Shown one piece after another: positions 19,983 through 28,972 of a DNA stretch of 40,127 nt. The notes below the pieces were generated by a model. The model did not search any database and was not told where the DNA came from. It was given only the letters and a program-made list of their open reading frames with translations. This stretch comes from Trichlorobacter thiogenes (GTDB lineage: Bacteria > Desulfobacterota > Desulfuromonadia > Geobacterales > Pseudopelobacteraceae): the NCBI RefSeq assembly GCF_900167465.1, contig NZ_FUWR01000023.1:1-40127 (forward strand), given 5' to 3'. The position numbers were made by a program, and so were the translations under genes. Within the stretch, counting starts at the first letter, position 1. Each line of letters begins with the position of its first letter.

Positions 19983-21701
19983 ATGCACAAACAGTGGATA
20001 CTTAAACAGACAGACCCAGCCGTGGTTGCCGACTTGTCAAAGGTAACCGGTCTTTCACCGGTTACTGCCGGTATTATGGTAAGCCGAGGGCTGACAGAGC
20101 CTGAACAGGTTACGTCATTCCTGAATCCAACCCTTGCAGGTATGCTTGATCCATTCCTGATGGCCGGGATGGAACAGGCGGTGGTGCGCCTTGTTGCTGC
20201 CCATGGCAATGCTGAAGTGGTCTGTATCTATGGCGATTATGATGTGGATGGCATCAGTGCCACAGCGCTGCTGGTGTCCGGTTTCAGGGCAATGGGTCTC
20301 AGTGTCGGTTACCACATTCCCAACCGGATGGAGGATGGTTACGGTCTGAATGGTGATGCGCTACGTCTGATCAAAGAACGGGGTGTCGATCTTGCCATCA
20401 GTGTTGATTGCGGAGTTACCGCCATTGAAGAAGCAGAACTCTGCCGCAGCATCGGGCTTGACCTGATCATAACGGACCACCACCAACCACTGGATCAACT
20501 GCCGGATGCCGTGGCAGTGATCAACCCCCATCGTCGGGATTGCAGCTATCCATTCAAGGGACTGGCCGGGGTAGGGGTGGCCTTTAACCTGCTGGTTGCG
20601 CTGCGTAGCCGCCTGCGTGACCAAGGGGCCTTTGGTGATAATGGACCGGATCTGAGGCAGTGGCTTGATCTGGTGGCCCTGGGCACCATTGCAGACCTGG
20701 TGCCGCTGGTGGAGCAGAATCGCCTGCTGACCGCAGCCGGTCTGCAACGGATGGGTGATGGCTGCCGGATCGGTCTGGCTGCCTTGAAACAGGTTGCCGG
20801 GGTAAAAGGTAGCGTGAGCAGTGGTCAGGTCGGGTTTCAGTTGGCTCCCCGCTTGAATGCTGCCGGACGCCTGGAAAGTGCAGTGCCCGGTGTTGAACTG
20901 TTGCTTACCGATGATCCGCAAAAAGCTGCTGCACTGGCTGAAGAACTTGATGGCGCCAACCTTGAGCGCCGACAGGTGGAGCGTTGCATCTTTGAGGAAG
21001 CCATTGCACTGATTGAGGCCCAGGGTGCGGTGGAACAGCGTAAAAGTATTGTGCTGTCATCACCAGACTGGCATCAGGGGGTGGTGGGGATTGTGGCCTC
21101 CCGGATGGTGGAGCGATATTATCGTCCCACCCTGCTGGTTGCTGAGCGTGAGGATGGCACCGGCAAGGGTTCAGGCCGCAGTATTAGCGGTTTTCATCTG
21201 CTGGATGCTCTGCATGACTGTTCCGCGCATCTGGAACGGTACGGCGGTCACCGTGCCGCAGCAGGGGTAACAGTTAAACCTGGTCAGATGCCAGCCTTTG
21301 CAGATGCCTTTGAGCAGGCAGCAGCTGACCGGTTGGGTGATCAGGAGCTGATGCCACAGCTAGTGCTGGATGCTGAACTGCAACCTAATCAGGTAACCCT
21401 GCAGCTGGTTCAGGAACTACAAAGTCTGGGACCTTTTGGCATGGCTAATCAGACACCGCTGCTGCTGCTGCAGGGAATGAAGGTGGGCGATCTGCGCTGT
21501 TTTGGTGAGAACCACCTTAATCTGCGGTTAGAGCGGGATGGGTATCAGTTCAGGGCAGTGGGTTGGGGCATGGCGGATCGCGACGTGCCGGCATCTATTG
21601 ATCTGGCCTGTACCGTAAAGATTGATACCTGGAACAATCGGGAACAGCTCAAACTTGAGCTGAAAGATTTTCGTGCCACAGAGGCAACCGATGCAGCGTG
21701 A
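19983..21701 (+). CDS. recJ: Single-stranded-DNA-specific exonuclease RecJ
   Basis: 5'-3' single-strand exonuclease of recombination and mismatch repair. From ATG 19983 it has 572 residues. DHH-family motifs: DYDVDG (85-90), VDCGVT (141-146), TDHH (164-167), then the DHHA1 nucleic-acid part with SGRSISGFHLLDAL and YGGHRAAAGVT, and an OB-like C-terminal region. The start is uncertain: 19983 gives the family-like MHKQWILKQTDP but has no ribosome binding site. An in-frame ATG at 19944 has GGAAAGG just upstream, but it would read through the terminator-like hairpin. The stop overlaps the cation-efflux gene by 11 bases. Confidence 0.93.
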   Translation: MHKQWILKQTDPAVVADLSKVTGLSPVTAGIMVSRGLTEPEQVTSFLNPTLAGMLDPFLMAGMEQAVVRLVAAHGNAEVVCIYGDYDVDGISATALLVSGFRAMGLSVGYHIPNRMEDGYGLNGDALRLIKERGVDLAISVDCGVTAIEEAELCRSIGLDLIITDHHQPLDQLPDAVAVINPHRRDCSYPFKGLAGVGVAFNLLVALRSRLRDQGAFGDNGPDLRQWLDLVALGTIADLVPLVEQNRLLTAAGLQRMGDGCRIGLAALKQVAGVKGSVSSGQVGFQLAPRLNAAGRLESAVPGVELLLTDDPQKAAALAEELDGANLERRQVERCIFEEAIALIEAQGAVEQRKSIVLSSPDWHQGVVGIVASRMVERYYRPTLLVAEREDGTGKGSGRSISGFHLLDALHDCSAHLERYGGHRAAAGVTVKPGQMPAFADAFEQAAADRLGDQELMPQLVLDAELQPNQVTLQLVQELQSLGPFGMANQTPLLLLQGMKVGDLRCFGENHLNLRLERDGYQFRAVGWGMADRDVPASIDLACTVKIDTWNNREQLKLELKDFRATEATDAA

Positions 21702-22590
21702 CGAACGATTTGATAAGGCTGAGCGGATTATCCAGGTTGGTTTCTGGGTCAATGCTGTGCTGATGGTTATGAAACTGTCTGCCGGATACTGGGGCAGATC
21801 TGATGCGGTCTTTGCTGACGGCATTGAATCAGCCTGTGATTTCATTGCCATTGGCAGTACCATGGTTGCCCTTAAACTTGGTCGGCAGCCCTATGATGAA
21901 CAACATCCCTATGGCCATGGCCGGGCAGAATCGTTGGCTGCTCTACTGATCTCGCTGGTGATCTGTGGAACCGGTATCTGGATTCTGGTCGATGCGGTAC
22001 AGGCTATCCTGCGCCATGACTTTAAATCACCTGGCTGGATTGCCGTTGCAGCGGCCGCCTTAACCATTGTAATCAAGGAATGGCTTTACCGTTTCTCAAC
22101 AGCCACCGGTAAACAGCTTGAAAGCCCGTCTCTACTGGCCATTGCCCAGGACCACCGCAAAGATGCCCTGACCTCAATTGCAACCCTGGCTGGCGTTGTG
22201 GGCGCGTTTCTGGGCTGGGGTATCATGGACCCGCTGGCTGCGGCGCTGACTTCATTCTTTATTCTGCATATCGGTTGGGAAACCTTTCGCGGGGCTGCCC
22301 ATGACCTGATGGATGGTTCGGTTTGTGGTGATTATATTCAGGAGGTTACTGAACTGGCTGAAGTGGTTGATTGTGTGGAGCATGTCCATGAAATCCGTGC
22401 CCGCAGATCAGGGCAGTACATCATTATTGACCTGAAGCTGGATATGGACCCGGAGATGACCGTCAAACAGTCCCATGATGTGGCAACCGAGGTAAAACGC
22501 CGCATCTTTGAACGGTTTCATAATGTCGGCGATGTGATGATCCATATCAACCCCCACGATGAAGAACATGAGGACCTGATCAGGCTGTAG
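21691..22590 (+). CDS. Cation diffusion facilitator (CDF) transporter
   Basis: Proton-coupled divalent-metal exporter of the inner membrane, 299 residues, with six predicted helices and a C-terminal cytoplasmic domain (VDCVEHVHEIRARRSG to the HINPHDEEHEDL end). At the intramembrane site, helix 2 carries E46xxxD50 (GIESACD) and helix 5 D154xxxD158 (QDHRKDAL). Zinc-type members usually have a His in these positions, so an Fe- or Mn-like specificity is possible, but I would not assign a metal. It also has a His-rich loop (QHPYGHG). The ATG at 21691 is preferred over an earlier GTG because GAGG precedes it. Confidence 0.92.
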   Translation: MQRDERFDKAERIIQVGFWVNAVLMVMKLSAGYWGRSDAVFADGIESACDFIAIGSTMVALKLGRQPYDEQHPYGHGRAESLAALLISLVICGTGIWILVDAVQAILRHDFKSPGWIAVAAAALTIVIKEWLYRFSTATGKQLESPSLLAIAQDHRKDALTSIATLAGVVGAFLGWGIMDPLAAALTSFFILHIGWETFRGAAHDLMDGSVCGDYIQEVTELAEVVDCVEHVHEIRARRSGQYIIIDLKLDMDPEMTVKQSHDVATEVKRRIFERFHNVGDVMIHINPHDEEHEDLIRL

Positions 22591-22593
22591 CGT

Positions 22594-25005
22594 ATGATAG
22601 ACCTTCCCATTACCCAGATCCTGCCTGAACTGCTTGCCACGTTGCAGACCACTACCAATGTTGTCCTCTCTGCTGCACCCGGTGCAGGCAAGACCACCCG
22701 TGTACCGCTTGAACTGCTTACCATCATCCCTGCTGAAGCTGGCCGCATCATCATGCTGGAACCGCGTAGAATTGCAGCTGCCTCGGCTGCCCGTTACATG
22801 GCCCAGAGTCTGGGGGAACAGGTGGGACAGACTGTGGGCTATACCATTCGCTTTGAAAGCAAGGTCAGCAATGCCACCAGGATTGAGGTGGTGACGGAAG
22901 GGGTGTTGACCCGCAGGATTCAGAACGATCCAGAGCTGTTTGGTGTGGCCTGTGTTATCTTTGACGAGTTCCACGAACGTTCCATCCAGGCGGATCTTGG
23001 TCTGGCTTTATGTCTGGAAACACAGGCTGCACTGCGGCCTGACCTGAAACTGCTGGTGATGTCTGCCACCCTTGATTGTGGTCCGATTGCACGCCTGCTG
23101 GGCGATGCGCCGGTTGTGGTGTCGCAAGGCCAGGCCTTTCCGGTGCAGGTCATCTATCCAGCGGTTTCTGATACACAATCCCTGACACGGCAGATGGCAG
23201 CAATCATCAAGACTGCCCTGACTGAAGAGGCTGGTGATCTGCTGGCCTTTCTGCCAGGCACCGGAGAAATCCGGGCAGTTGAGCGTGAGCTGGCAGGGCT
23301 GTCATCTGCTGTGGTCTGTCCCTTGTATGGCGATCTACCCTTTGAAAAGCAGCAGCAGGCCATACTACCAGGGCCACAGCGCCGGGTAGTACTGGCCACC
23401 AACATAGCTGAAACCAGTCTGACCATTGAAGGGGTGCGGATTGTAGTGGATAGTGGTCTGACCCGCCGACTGCAACTTGATCCTGCCACCGGACTGGAGC
23501 GGCTGGTAACGGTGCGGGCAGCAAAGGCATCGGCAGATCAGCGTACCGGCCGGGCAGGACGTACTGCTCCCGGAGTCTGCTACCGGCTGTATTCCCAGCA
23601 GACCTATCAGGCCATGACTCCTTTTACCCCACCTGAATTAATGACTGCTGATCTAGCGCCATTGCTGCTGGAGCTGGCAGCCTGGGGGGTGACTGATCCT
23701 GCCAGTCTTGCCTGGCTGGATCAGCCCCCTGCAGTGCATTTGGCAACAGCACAGGAGCTGCTGCAGATGCTGGGAGCACTTGATGCACAAGGGACCATTA
23801 CTGCACTTGGACGTCGCATGGTGCAGCTGCCGCTGCATCCCAGGCTGGCACGTCTGTTGCTGTCTGCCCAGGAACAGGGGCAGGCTGTTACCGGCTGTTA
23901 TCTGGCAGCGCAGCTATCAAATCGCTCAACCGCATTCAGGGCGATTGAGCAGACAGCGCAGCAGTTACTGCGACTGGTGGGAGAAAAACCTCAAAAATGC
24001 CCGGCTGTAGATCTGGATATGCTCCATAATACCCCTGAAATGGCAGTGGCAGCTTGGCCTGATAGAATCGCCATGCTACGTCAGGGGGGCGAGGGGAAAT
24101 ATCTACTTGCATCGGGCAGGGGGGCTGTGCTTTCAGCAAAGGCTGGCTGTACTGGTGCAGCGTTTCTGGTGGCCCTGCAGGTGGATGGTGGTGAAGGGGC
24201 TGATGGTCTGATACATCAGGCGGTTGGTCTGACAGAAGAACAGCTGCGACAGGCTGCTGGTCATCTGATCACCAAACAGCGCCAGGTTACCTGGGATGGG
24301 GCCGCTGGCCGGGTGGCTGCTGCAGAGCAGGAGAGGATCTGTGCCGTGGTTCTGGCATCACGCCAGATACAGGCTGATGATAGTGAAGCGATCCCTTTGC
24401 TGCTGGAGCAGGTTAAGCGCAACGGAATCGGGTGTTTAGGATGGAATGATCAATCCCGTCAACTGCAGGCCAGGGTAGGGCTGGCAGCCCGGTTACTGTC
24501 GGAGGATGGTTGGCCGGATATTTCTGATGCAGCGCTGCTGAATACTGTTGAGATCTGGCTGGGGCCGCACCTGTCTGGTATCCGTTCGCAACAGGGGGTG
24601 CAACAGCTTTCTGTACTTCATCTGTTGCAAGAGGTTGTTGGCTGGAACCTGCTGCAATCACTTGATACTGTTGCACCAACATACTTGACCATACCCAGCG
24701 GTAGAAAGGTTGCCCTGGATTATACAGATCAGGAAGGGCCGGTGTTATCGGTTAAGCTGCAGGAACTGTTTGGTCTGGCAACATCACCCACGGTCTGCAA
24801 AGGCAGGCGGGCAGTGCTGGTGCATCTGCTGTCTCCGGCTGGCAGGCCGGTGGCAGTCACCCGGGACCTGAAAGGGTTCTGGGAACGGAGCTATCTGGAG
24901 GTGCGCAAAGAGCTGCGGGGCAGGTATCCCAAGCATCCCTGGCCGGATGACCCCTGGAATGCGGTGGCGACCCACAAGACCAAGAAGGCTTTTGAGCGTT
25001 CATAA
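22594..25005 (+). CDS. hrpB: ATP-dependent RNA helicase HrpB
   Basis: DEAH/RHA-family helicase of 803 residues, typical HrpB length. Visible motifs: Walker A APGAGKTT (28-35), motif Ia LEPRRIAA, DEFHERS in place of DEAH (motif II), MSATLD (motif III), ATNIAETSLTI (motif V region) and QRTGRAGRTAPG (motif VI). The HrpB C-terminal domain ends with a conserved KHPWPDDPW segment. HrpB is a poorly understood RNA helicase; in some bacteria it influences surface attachment or RNA stability. It starts 3 bases after the CDF gene and is followed 14 bases later by the PHP-phosphotransferase gene, which has a very strong ribosome binding site. Confidence 0.96.
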   Translation: MIDLPITQILPELLATLQTTTNVVLSAAPGAGKTTRVPLELLTIIPAEAGRIIMLEPRRIAAASAARYMAQSLGEQVGQTVGYTIRFESKVSNATRIEVVTEGVLTRRIQNDPELFGVACVIFDEFHERSIQADLGLALCLETQAALRPDLKLLVMSATLDCGPIARLLGDAPVVVSQGQAFPVQVIYPAVSDTQSLTRQMAAIIKTALTEEAGDLLAFLPGTGEIRAVERELAGLSSAVVCPLYGDLPFEKQQQAILPGPQRRVVLATNIAETSLTIEGVRIVVDSGLTRRLQLDPATGLERLVTVRAAKASADQRTGRAGRTAPGVCYRLYSQQTYQAMTPFTPPELMTADLAPLLLELAAWGVTDPASLAWLDQPPAVHLATAQELLQMLGALDAQGTITALGRRMVQLPLHPRLARLLLSAQEQGQAVTGCYLAAQLSNRSTAFRAIEQTAQQLLRLVGEKPQKCPAVDLDMLHNTPEMAVAAWPDRIAMLRQGGEGKYLLASGRGAVLSAKAGCTGAAFLVALQVDGGEGADGLIHQAVGLTEEQLRQAAGHLITKQRQVTWDGAAGRVAAAEQERICAVVLASRQIQADDSEAIPLLLEQVKRNGIGCLGWNDQSRQLQARVGLAARLLSEDGWPDISDAALLNTVEIWLGPHLSGIRSQQGVQQLSVLHLLQEVVGWNLLQSLDTVAPTYLTIPSGRKVALDYTDQEGPVLSVKLQELFGLATSPTVCKGRRAVLVHLLSPAGRPVAVTRDLKGFWERSYLEVRKELRGRYPKHPWPDDPWNAVATHKTKKAFERS

Positions 25006-25019
25006 GGAGGTGTTTTGCC

Positions 25020-26525
25020 ATGCTGTTAGAGATGCACTGCCACACTGCTGAAAAATCATCCTGCAGCTCTGTTCCGGTGGTTGAGTTGATCCGTCGGGTA
25101 CAGGCCCGTGGTCTGCAGGGGATTGTGCTGACGGATCACCATGCGATCTGGTCTGATCAAGAGCTTACTGACGTTCGTCATCAGGCTGGTGTGCCGGGCC
25201 ATTTTCTGATCTTTAGCGCGCAGGAGGTCACCACAAAAGAACATGGTGACCTGCTGGTCTATGGGGCAACCGCAGCGATACCCAAAGGTACCCCGCTGGA
25301 ACAGATTCAGCAGGATTGGCCAACTGCTGCACTGGTATTGGCCCACGCTTACCGCAAGGGACGTTATCCGACTGACGAGCAGTTGCTGAATCCGTTGTTA
25401 CATGGTGTGGAGATTTTCAGCTCCAATCATGGCGTGGCAGAAAACAGCCGTGGTCTGTCAGACTGGCATCGTCTGCGCTTTACCGCCATCAGTGGCACTG
25501 ATACCCATGGCGTGCAGTATGCCGGTGCTTATCCAACTATTTTTGATCATCCGGTCCAGACCATCCAGGAGCTGGCCGATGAACTGCGGGCCGGGCGTTG
25601 TCGTCCGTTTTTCAAGGAGATCCCCCGTTCCGGTGCCAATGCTGTGGTGACTGAGGTGACCTTTGGCACCAAGGAAGGGGATGAAAATCGGGAGCGGATC
25701 ATTATTCGTACCCTGTACGATGATCATAAATGGAAAGGTACTGAGCGGGCCGAGCAGATTATGGCGGTGGTTGCAGATGCCGGTTTTGCAGAAGGTCGCT
25801 TTCGGGTGCCCAGACCGATAGAGATAGATGCAGAGCGGATGACCATTATCGAGCAGGGGATTCGTGGCCGTTCTTTGCATGACAAGCTGTTGGCAGCAGG
25901 GCATGACGATGCACGCTGGTATCTGGAGCTGTCTGGACGCTGGCTGGCCCGTCTGCATAAGGCGCGGCTGGCTGTAACAGCAGCGGATGAGTTCAGGCAG
26001 CGCGAAGAAGCCAGAATACGAAACTATCTGTCACGTTTTGAAACAATCAACCATCGTCATACCGGTCGGGCCAGACAGGTGGCCGAGGCGATTATTGCTG
26101 CGGAACAGGATCTGTCATGCGGGCATGACTGTCTGGTGCAGGGGCATGGTGATTTTCATCCCAAGAACATCATGATTGGCCAGGATATCCAGGATAATCG
26201 TGATACCGTCTTTGTGGCAGCCATTGATTTCGGCAGCTCGCTGATGTTGCCGCCAGCCTTTGATGTGGGCACCTTTATGGCTCAGTACCGCAATCAACTG
26301 TTCTGTCATACCGGGCTGTTGGATCAGCTGCCCGAGTCGATTTTTCTGGAGGCCTATCTGGATGAGGGCCCGCCGGTGGAAGATGATTTTCTCTGGCAGG
26401 TGGAACTGTTCCGGGCCCGTACCAATCTGAGTATTGCGGCGTTTTTCATTCGGGTAGGGATGGGGGAGAGTGAGGATCTCTGGCGGGTGCTGGTTGAGGC
26501 GGAACAGAGTTTGAGTCAGATATAA
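25020..26525 (+). CDS. PHP phosphoesterase fused to an aminoglycoside-phosphotransferase-like kinase
   Basis: 501 residues with two catalytic domains in one chain. Residues 1-200 are a PHP domain with a full-looking metal site: HCH (6-8), TDHH (38-41), E69, H75/D77, H109, E131, and GTDTHG (D161, H163). Residues 200-501 are an APH/ChoK kinase-fold domain: Brenner motif HGDFHPKN (376-383; catalytic D378, metal N383), IDFG (D403), and RWLARLHKARL before it. PHP domains hydrolyse phosphate esters, APH-like domains transfer phosphate to small molecules or act on sugars, amino alcohols or proteins. The substrate is not predictable from the sequence. AAGGAGGTG is a near-perfect ribosome binding site. 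The gene ends at the strong 26525-26559 terminator. Confidence 0.85.
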   Translation: MLLEMHCHTAEKSSCSSVPVVELIRRVQARGLQGIVLTDHHAIWSDQELTDVRHQAGVPGHFLIFSAQEVTTKEHGDLLVYGATAAIPKGTPLEQIQQDWPTAALVLAHAYRKGRYPTDEQLLNPLLHGVEIFSSNHGVAENSRGLSDWHRLRFTAISGTDTHGVQYAGAYPTIFDHPVQTIQELADELRAGRCRPFFKEIPRSGANAVVTEVTFGTKEGDENRERIIIRTLYDDHKWKGTERAEQIMAVVADAGFAEGRFRVPRPIEIDAERMTIIEQGIRGRSLHDKLLAAGHDDARWYLELSGRWLARLHKARLAVTAADEFRQREEARIRNYLSRFETINHRHTGRARQVAEAIIAAEQDLSCGHDCLVQGHGDFHPKNIMIGQDIQDNRDTVFVAAIDFGSSLMLPPAFDVGTFMAQYRNQLFCHTGLLDQLPESIFLEAYLDEGPPVEDDFLWQVELFRARTNLSIAAFFIRVGMGESEDLWRVLVEAEQSLSQI

Positions 26526-26559
26526 ACAGGCAGCAGAGTTTGTATCTCTGCTGCCTGTT
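26525..26559. terminator. Convergent terminator between PHP-kinase gene and chemoreceptor
   Basis: A perfect 14-bp stem (26525-26538 with 26546-26559, core CAGGCAGCAGAG/CTCTGCTGCCTG) closes a 7-base loop. It begins on the last base of the PHP-kinase stop codon and serves two convergent transcripts. Confidence 0.8.
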
Positions 26560-26580
26560 AGTAATTCAGGTTATGTTTGA

Positions 26581-28611
26581 TTACACCTTGAAGCGTCCCA
26601 CCAGTTGCTGCAGGGTGGTTGCCAGGCCGGAAAGCTGTAATGCTGCGGTGGCGGTCTCGTGGGCACCACGGTTTGTCTCCTGTACCGTGTCCGAGATGCG
26701 GGTGATGTTGGCGGTGATCTCGCCGGTGGTGGCGTTCTGCTCTTCTGCTGCGGTGGCAATCTGGTTGATCTGCATGGTGACATTGGAGATCTCCTCCAGA
26801 ATATCATCCAGGGCAGCACCGGAACTGGTCGCGTCGTTGGTTCCCTGCTCAACTTCCTGTACTGCCGCACTCATTGCGCTCACCGCATCACGGGTCTCAG
26901 TCTGAATCGCCTTAATCATCCCGCTGATCTCATGGGTGGCACGGGTGGTCCGTTCTGCCAGGGCACGTACTTCATCAGCAACCACGGCAAAACCTCGTCC
27001 CATTTCACCGGCTCGGGCCGCCTCAATGGCAGCATTCAGGGCCAACAGGTTGGTCTGATCAGCAATGTCTTCAATGGTGGCAACAATGGCACCGATCTGA
27101 TCAGAACGGGTTCCCAGTGATTCTACAGCACTGGCAGAATGGCTGGCCCGGTCGGCAATGCGTCCCATGGCAGCAACGGTATTACCTACCACCGCTTTAC
27201 CACGCTCTGCTGTTTCATTGGCCCGCTTTGCTGATTCAACCGCCTGGTGGCAGTTCATGGCGATATCATTACTGGTGGCTGACATCTCTTCACTGGCTGT
27301 GGCCACAGAGCCAACCTGTTGAGCCACCTGTTCTGCATTTTCTGACATGCTGCCGGAGGTTGCCTGTAACTGAGTGGCGGATGATGAAACTTCACCGGCA
27401 GTACCGGATGTCTGGCGCATGATTTCGGTCAGGTTTGCCACCATGGTATTAACATCATCCTGAATTTTTCCGATTTCATCCCCGGACTGCACGTTGAGCC
27501 GCACGGTCAGATCTCCTTGCGCCACCTGCTCAATGGCATGTGAGGTGTCTTTCAGCGGAGCAAGCGTCTTTTTAAGCACCAAAACTACTAATCCTGCCAG
27601 CAGTGCTGCACAAACTGCTGCAGCTGCCATCAGTATCCACTGAATCCGCACGGCTGACTCATACAACTCTTCAGAATAAGCGCCAGCTGAAATCAGCCAG
27701 TTCCAAGGGTTGTCAGCAGTAAAAATGGCGATCTTTTCCCTGGCTGTGGTTTCGCCTTCATTTTTCCAGTCATACAGGAAGCTGCCTTCCTTCTTCTCCA
27801 GCATATCCTTAAACAACAGCTTGCCATTGGCGTCCTTCATATCAAGTACATTTTTGCCTGCAACAGCCTTATTCGGGTGGATCAGCATAGTGCCTTTGGC
27901 ATCAAGCACATAGGCATAACCGGTGCTCCCTACCTTAATCCGCTGGACCGATTTAACCAACTGGTCAACATCCTTGTTGATGTTGGTACCGACAAACAGG
28001 GCGCCAATGATCTCGTTGCCCTGCTTGAGCGGTGTGTATTTGGTCATGTACCAGCTGCCGAACAGTTTGGCGATACCGTGATACACCTCTCCTGCCATCA
28101 GTTTTTTATGGGCTGGATGAGTTTCTCCCAGCATGGTGCCGATTGCTCTGCTGCCATCCTCTTTTTTTAGAGAGGTGGTGATTCTGGCAAAGTCATTACC
28201 TTTGCGCACAAAGATGGTTGCCACAGAGCCGGAGAACAGGTTACTGAACTCCTCCACCTTGGCCTCATTCAGGTTTTGGACGGTGTTGTTCAGCGTCAGG
28301 GTCGGGGTGTCCAGATCGCCTACCTTGACCGTGGCCTGGGTGTTCAGGGCAAATCCACTGACGCCGCCACACAGCTTGATCAGGGAGTCTGAACGCTCAT
28401 TGGCGTTGTTGATGGTGGCAGTGTTGATGGTGGTGATCATGTCGCTTAGCAGGCGGATATTAACCTGTAGCTGATTTTTGGTTTCAGTGTTCAGGGCTGC
28501 TTTAATCTCTGATGAGGCGTACAATCCCAGTGCTACAAAGATAACAAAGATGGTTGGAATCAGAGGTAGCAGGATCTTTGCACGAAGTGAGATCCGTTTG
28601 TAGAATGACAT
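26581..28611 (-). CDS. Methyl-accepting chemotaxis protein with Cache sensor
   Basis: 676-residue chemoreceptor. Residues 13-33 form transmembrane helix 1; 34-320 a periplasmic Cache_3/Cache_2-type ligand-binding region, with [19 protein letters not shown] marking the second Cache; 323-347 transmembrane helix 2; about 348-400 a HAMP linker; and the rest the cytoplasmic signalling rod with tip [19 protein letters not shown] (the conserved CheA/CheW-binding hairpin). The C-terminus LVGRFKV has no CheR-tethering pentapeptide. GAGGAGG precedes the ATG. It stands alone without che genes, so it works with a chemosensory array encoded elsewhere. The ligand is unknown; organic acids are frequent for this Cache type. 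Confidence 0.95.
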   Translation of the reverse strand: MSFYKRISLRAKILLPLIPTIFVIFVALGLYASSEIKAALNTETKNQLQVNIRLLSDMITTINTATINNANERSDSLIKLCGGVSGFALNTQATVKVGDLDTPTLTLNNTVQNLNEAKVEEFSNLFSGSVATIFVRKGNDFARITTSLKKEDGSRAIGTMLGETHPAHKKLMAGEVYHGIAKLFGSWYMTKYTPLKQGNEIIGALFVGTNINKDVDQLVKSVQRIKVGSTGYAYVLDAKGTMLIHPNKAVAGKNVLDMKDANGKLLFKDMLEKKEGSFLYDWKNEGETTAREKIAIFTADNPWNWLISAGAYSEELYESAVRIQWILMAAAAVCAALLAGLVVLVLKKTLAPLKDTSHAIEQVAQGDLTVRLNVQSGDEIGKIQDDVNTMVANLTEIMRQTSGTAGEVSSSATQLQATSGSMSENAEQVAQQVGSVATASEEMSATSNDIAMNCHQAVESAKRANETAERGKAVVGNTVAAMGRIADRASHSASAVESLGTRSDQIGAIVATIEDIADQTNLLALNAAIEAARAGEMGRGFAVVADEVRALAERTTRATHEISGMIKAIQTETRDAVSAMSAAVQEVEQGTNDATSSGAALDDILEEISNVTMQINQIATAAEEQNATTGEITANITRISDTVQETNRGAHETATAALQLSGLATTLQQLVGRFKV

Positions 28612-28972
28612 GAGAAGCCTCCTCTTTTCGCATTGATAACCTTTACAAACGTACTAGCAGATAGGCTCTAGCGCAACCGTAAAACGGCATATTTTTTCAG
28701 GAAGCAAATCAAATGTTTGATATCAGAAGAATTATTTAGGCTCGATTGCTGATTGTTTTGCTCTGTTTGCGTTGTTTACTGAATGTGTGTGAGTAACTGA
28801 TACGTGTTCGCCGGTGATCACGACCGTTGCTGAATCTGCTTTTAACGCGGCTTTATGAATAGTTTTGTCCGTTGTTTTTGTGTCGATTTGGGTTGTCTGA
28901 CAGGCTGGATTCCATTAAAACGATAGGTGGTATCTTCAGAGTCAACGCAAGAACTGTTTTACGGGGGAGACG
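28612..28972. other. 361-base divergent gap with promoter region and palindrome
   Basis: This gap separates the chemoreceptor (-) from the transporter operon (+). It holds the AT-rich leader of the chemoreceptor, a palindrome ATCAAATGTTTGAT at 28708-28721 that could be an operator, and a weak promoter-like pair at 28893-28921. No open frame with a ribosome binding site was found. I looked for a sigma-28 box upstream of the chemoreceptor and did not find a convincing one. Confidence 0.5.
28893..28921 (+). promoter_or_regulatory. Weak putative promoter for the YeeE-type operon
   Basis: TTGTCT (28893-28898, 4/6) with a 17-base spacer and TAAAAC (28916-28921, 4/6) lie about 50 bases before the GTG start of the transporter gene. 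Only the spacing and partial matches support it. Confidence 0.3.

Noticed and set aside
20361-20921. A 186-codon minus-strand open frame inside recJ
   Set aside because: Opposite the DHH motifs of recJ; no independent coding evidence.
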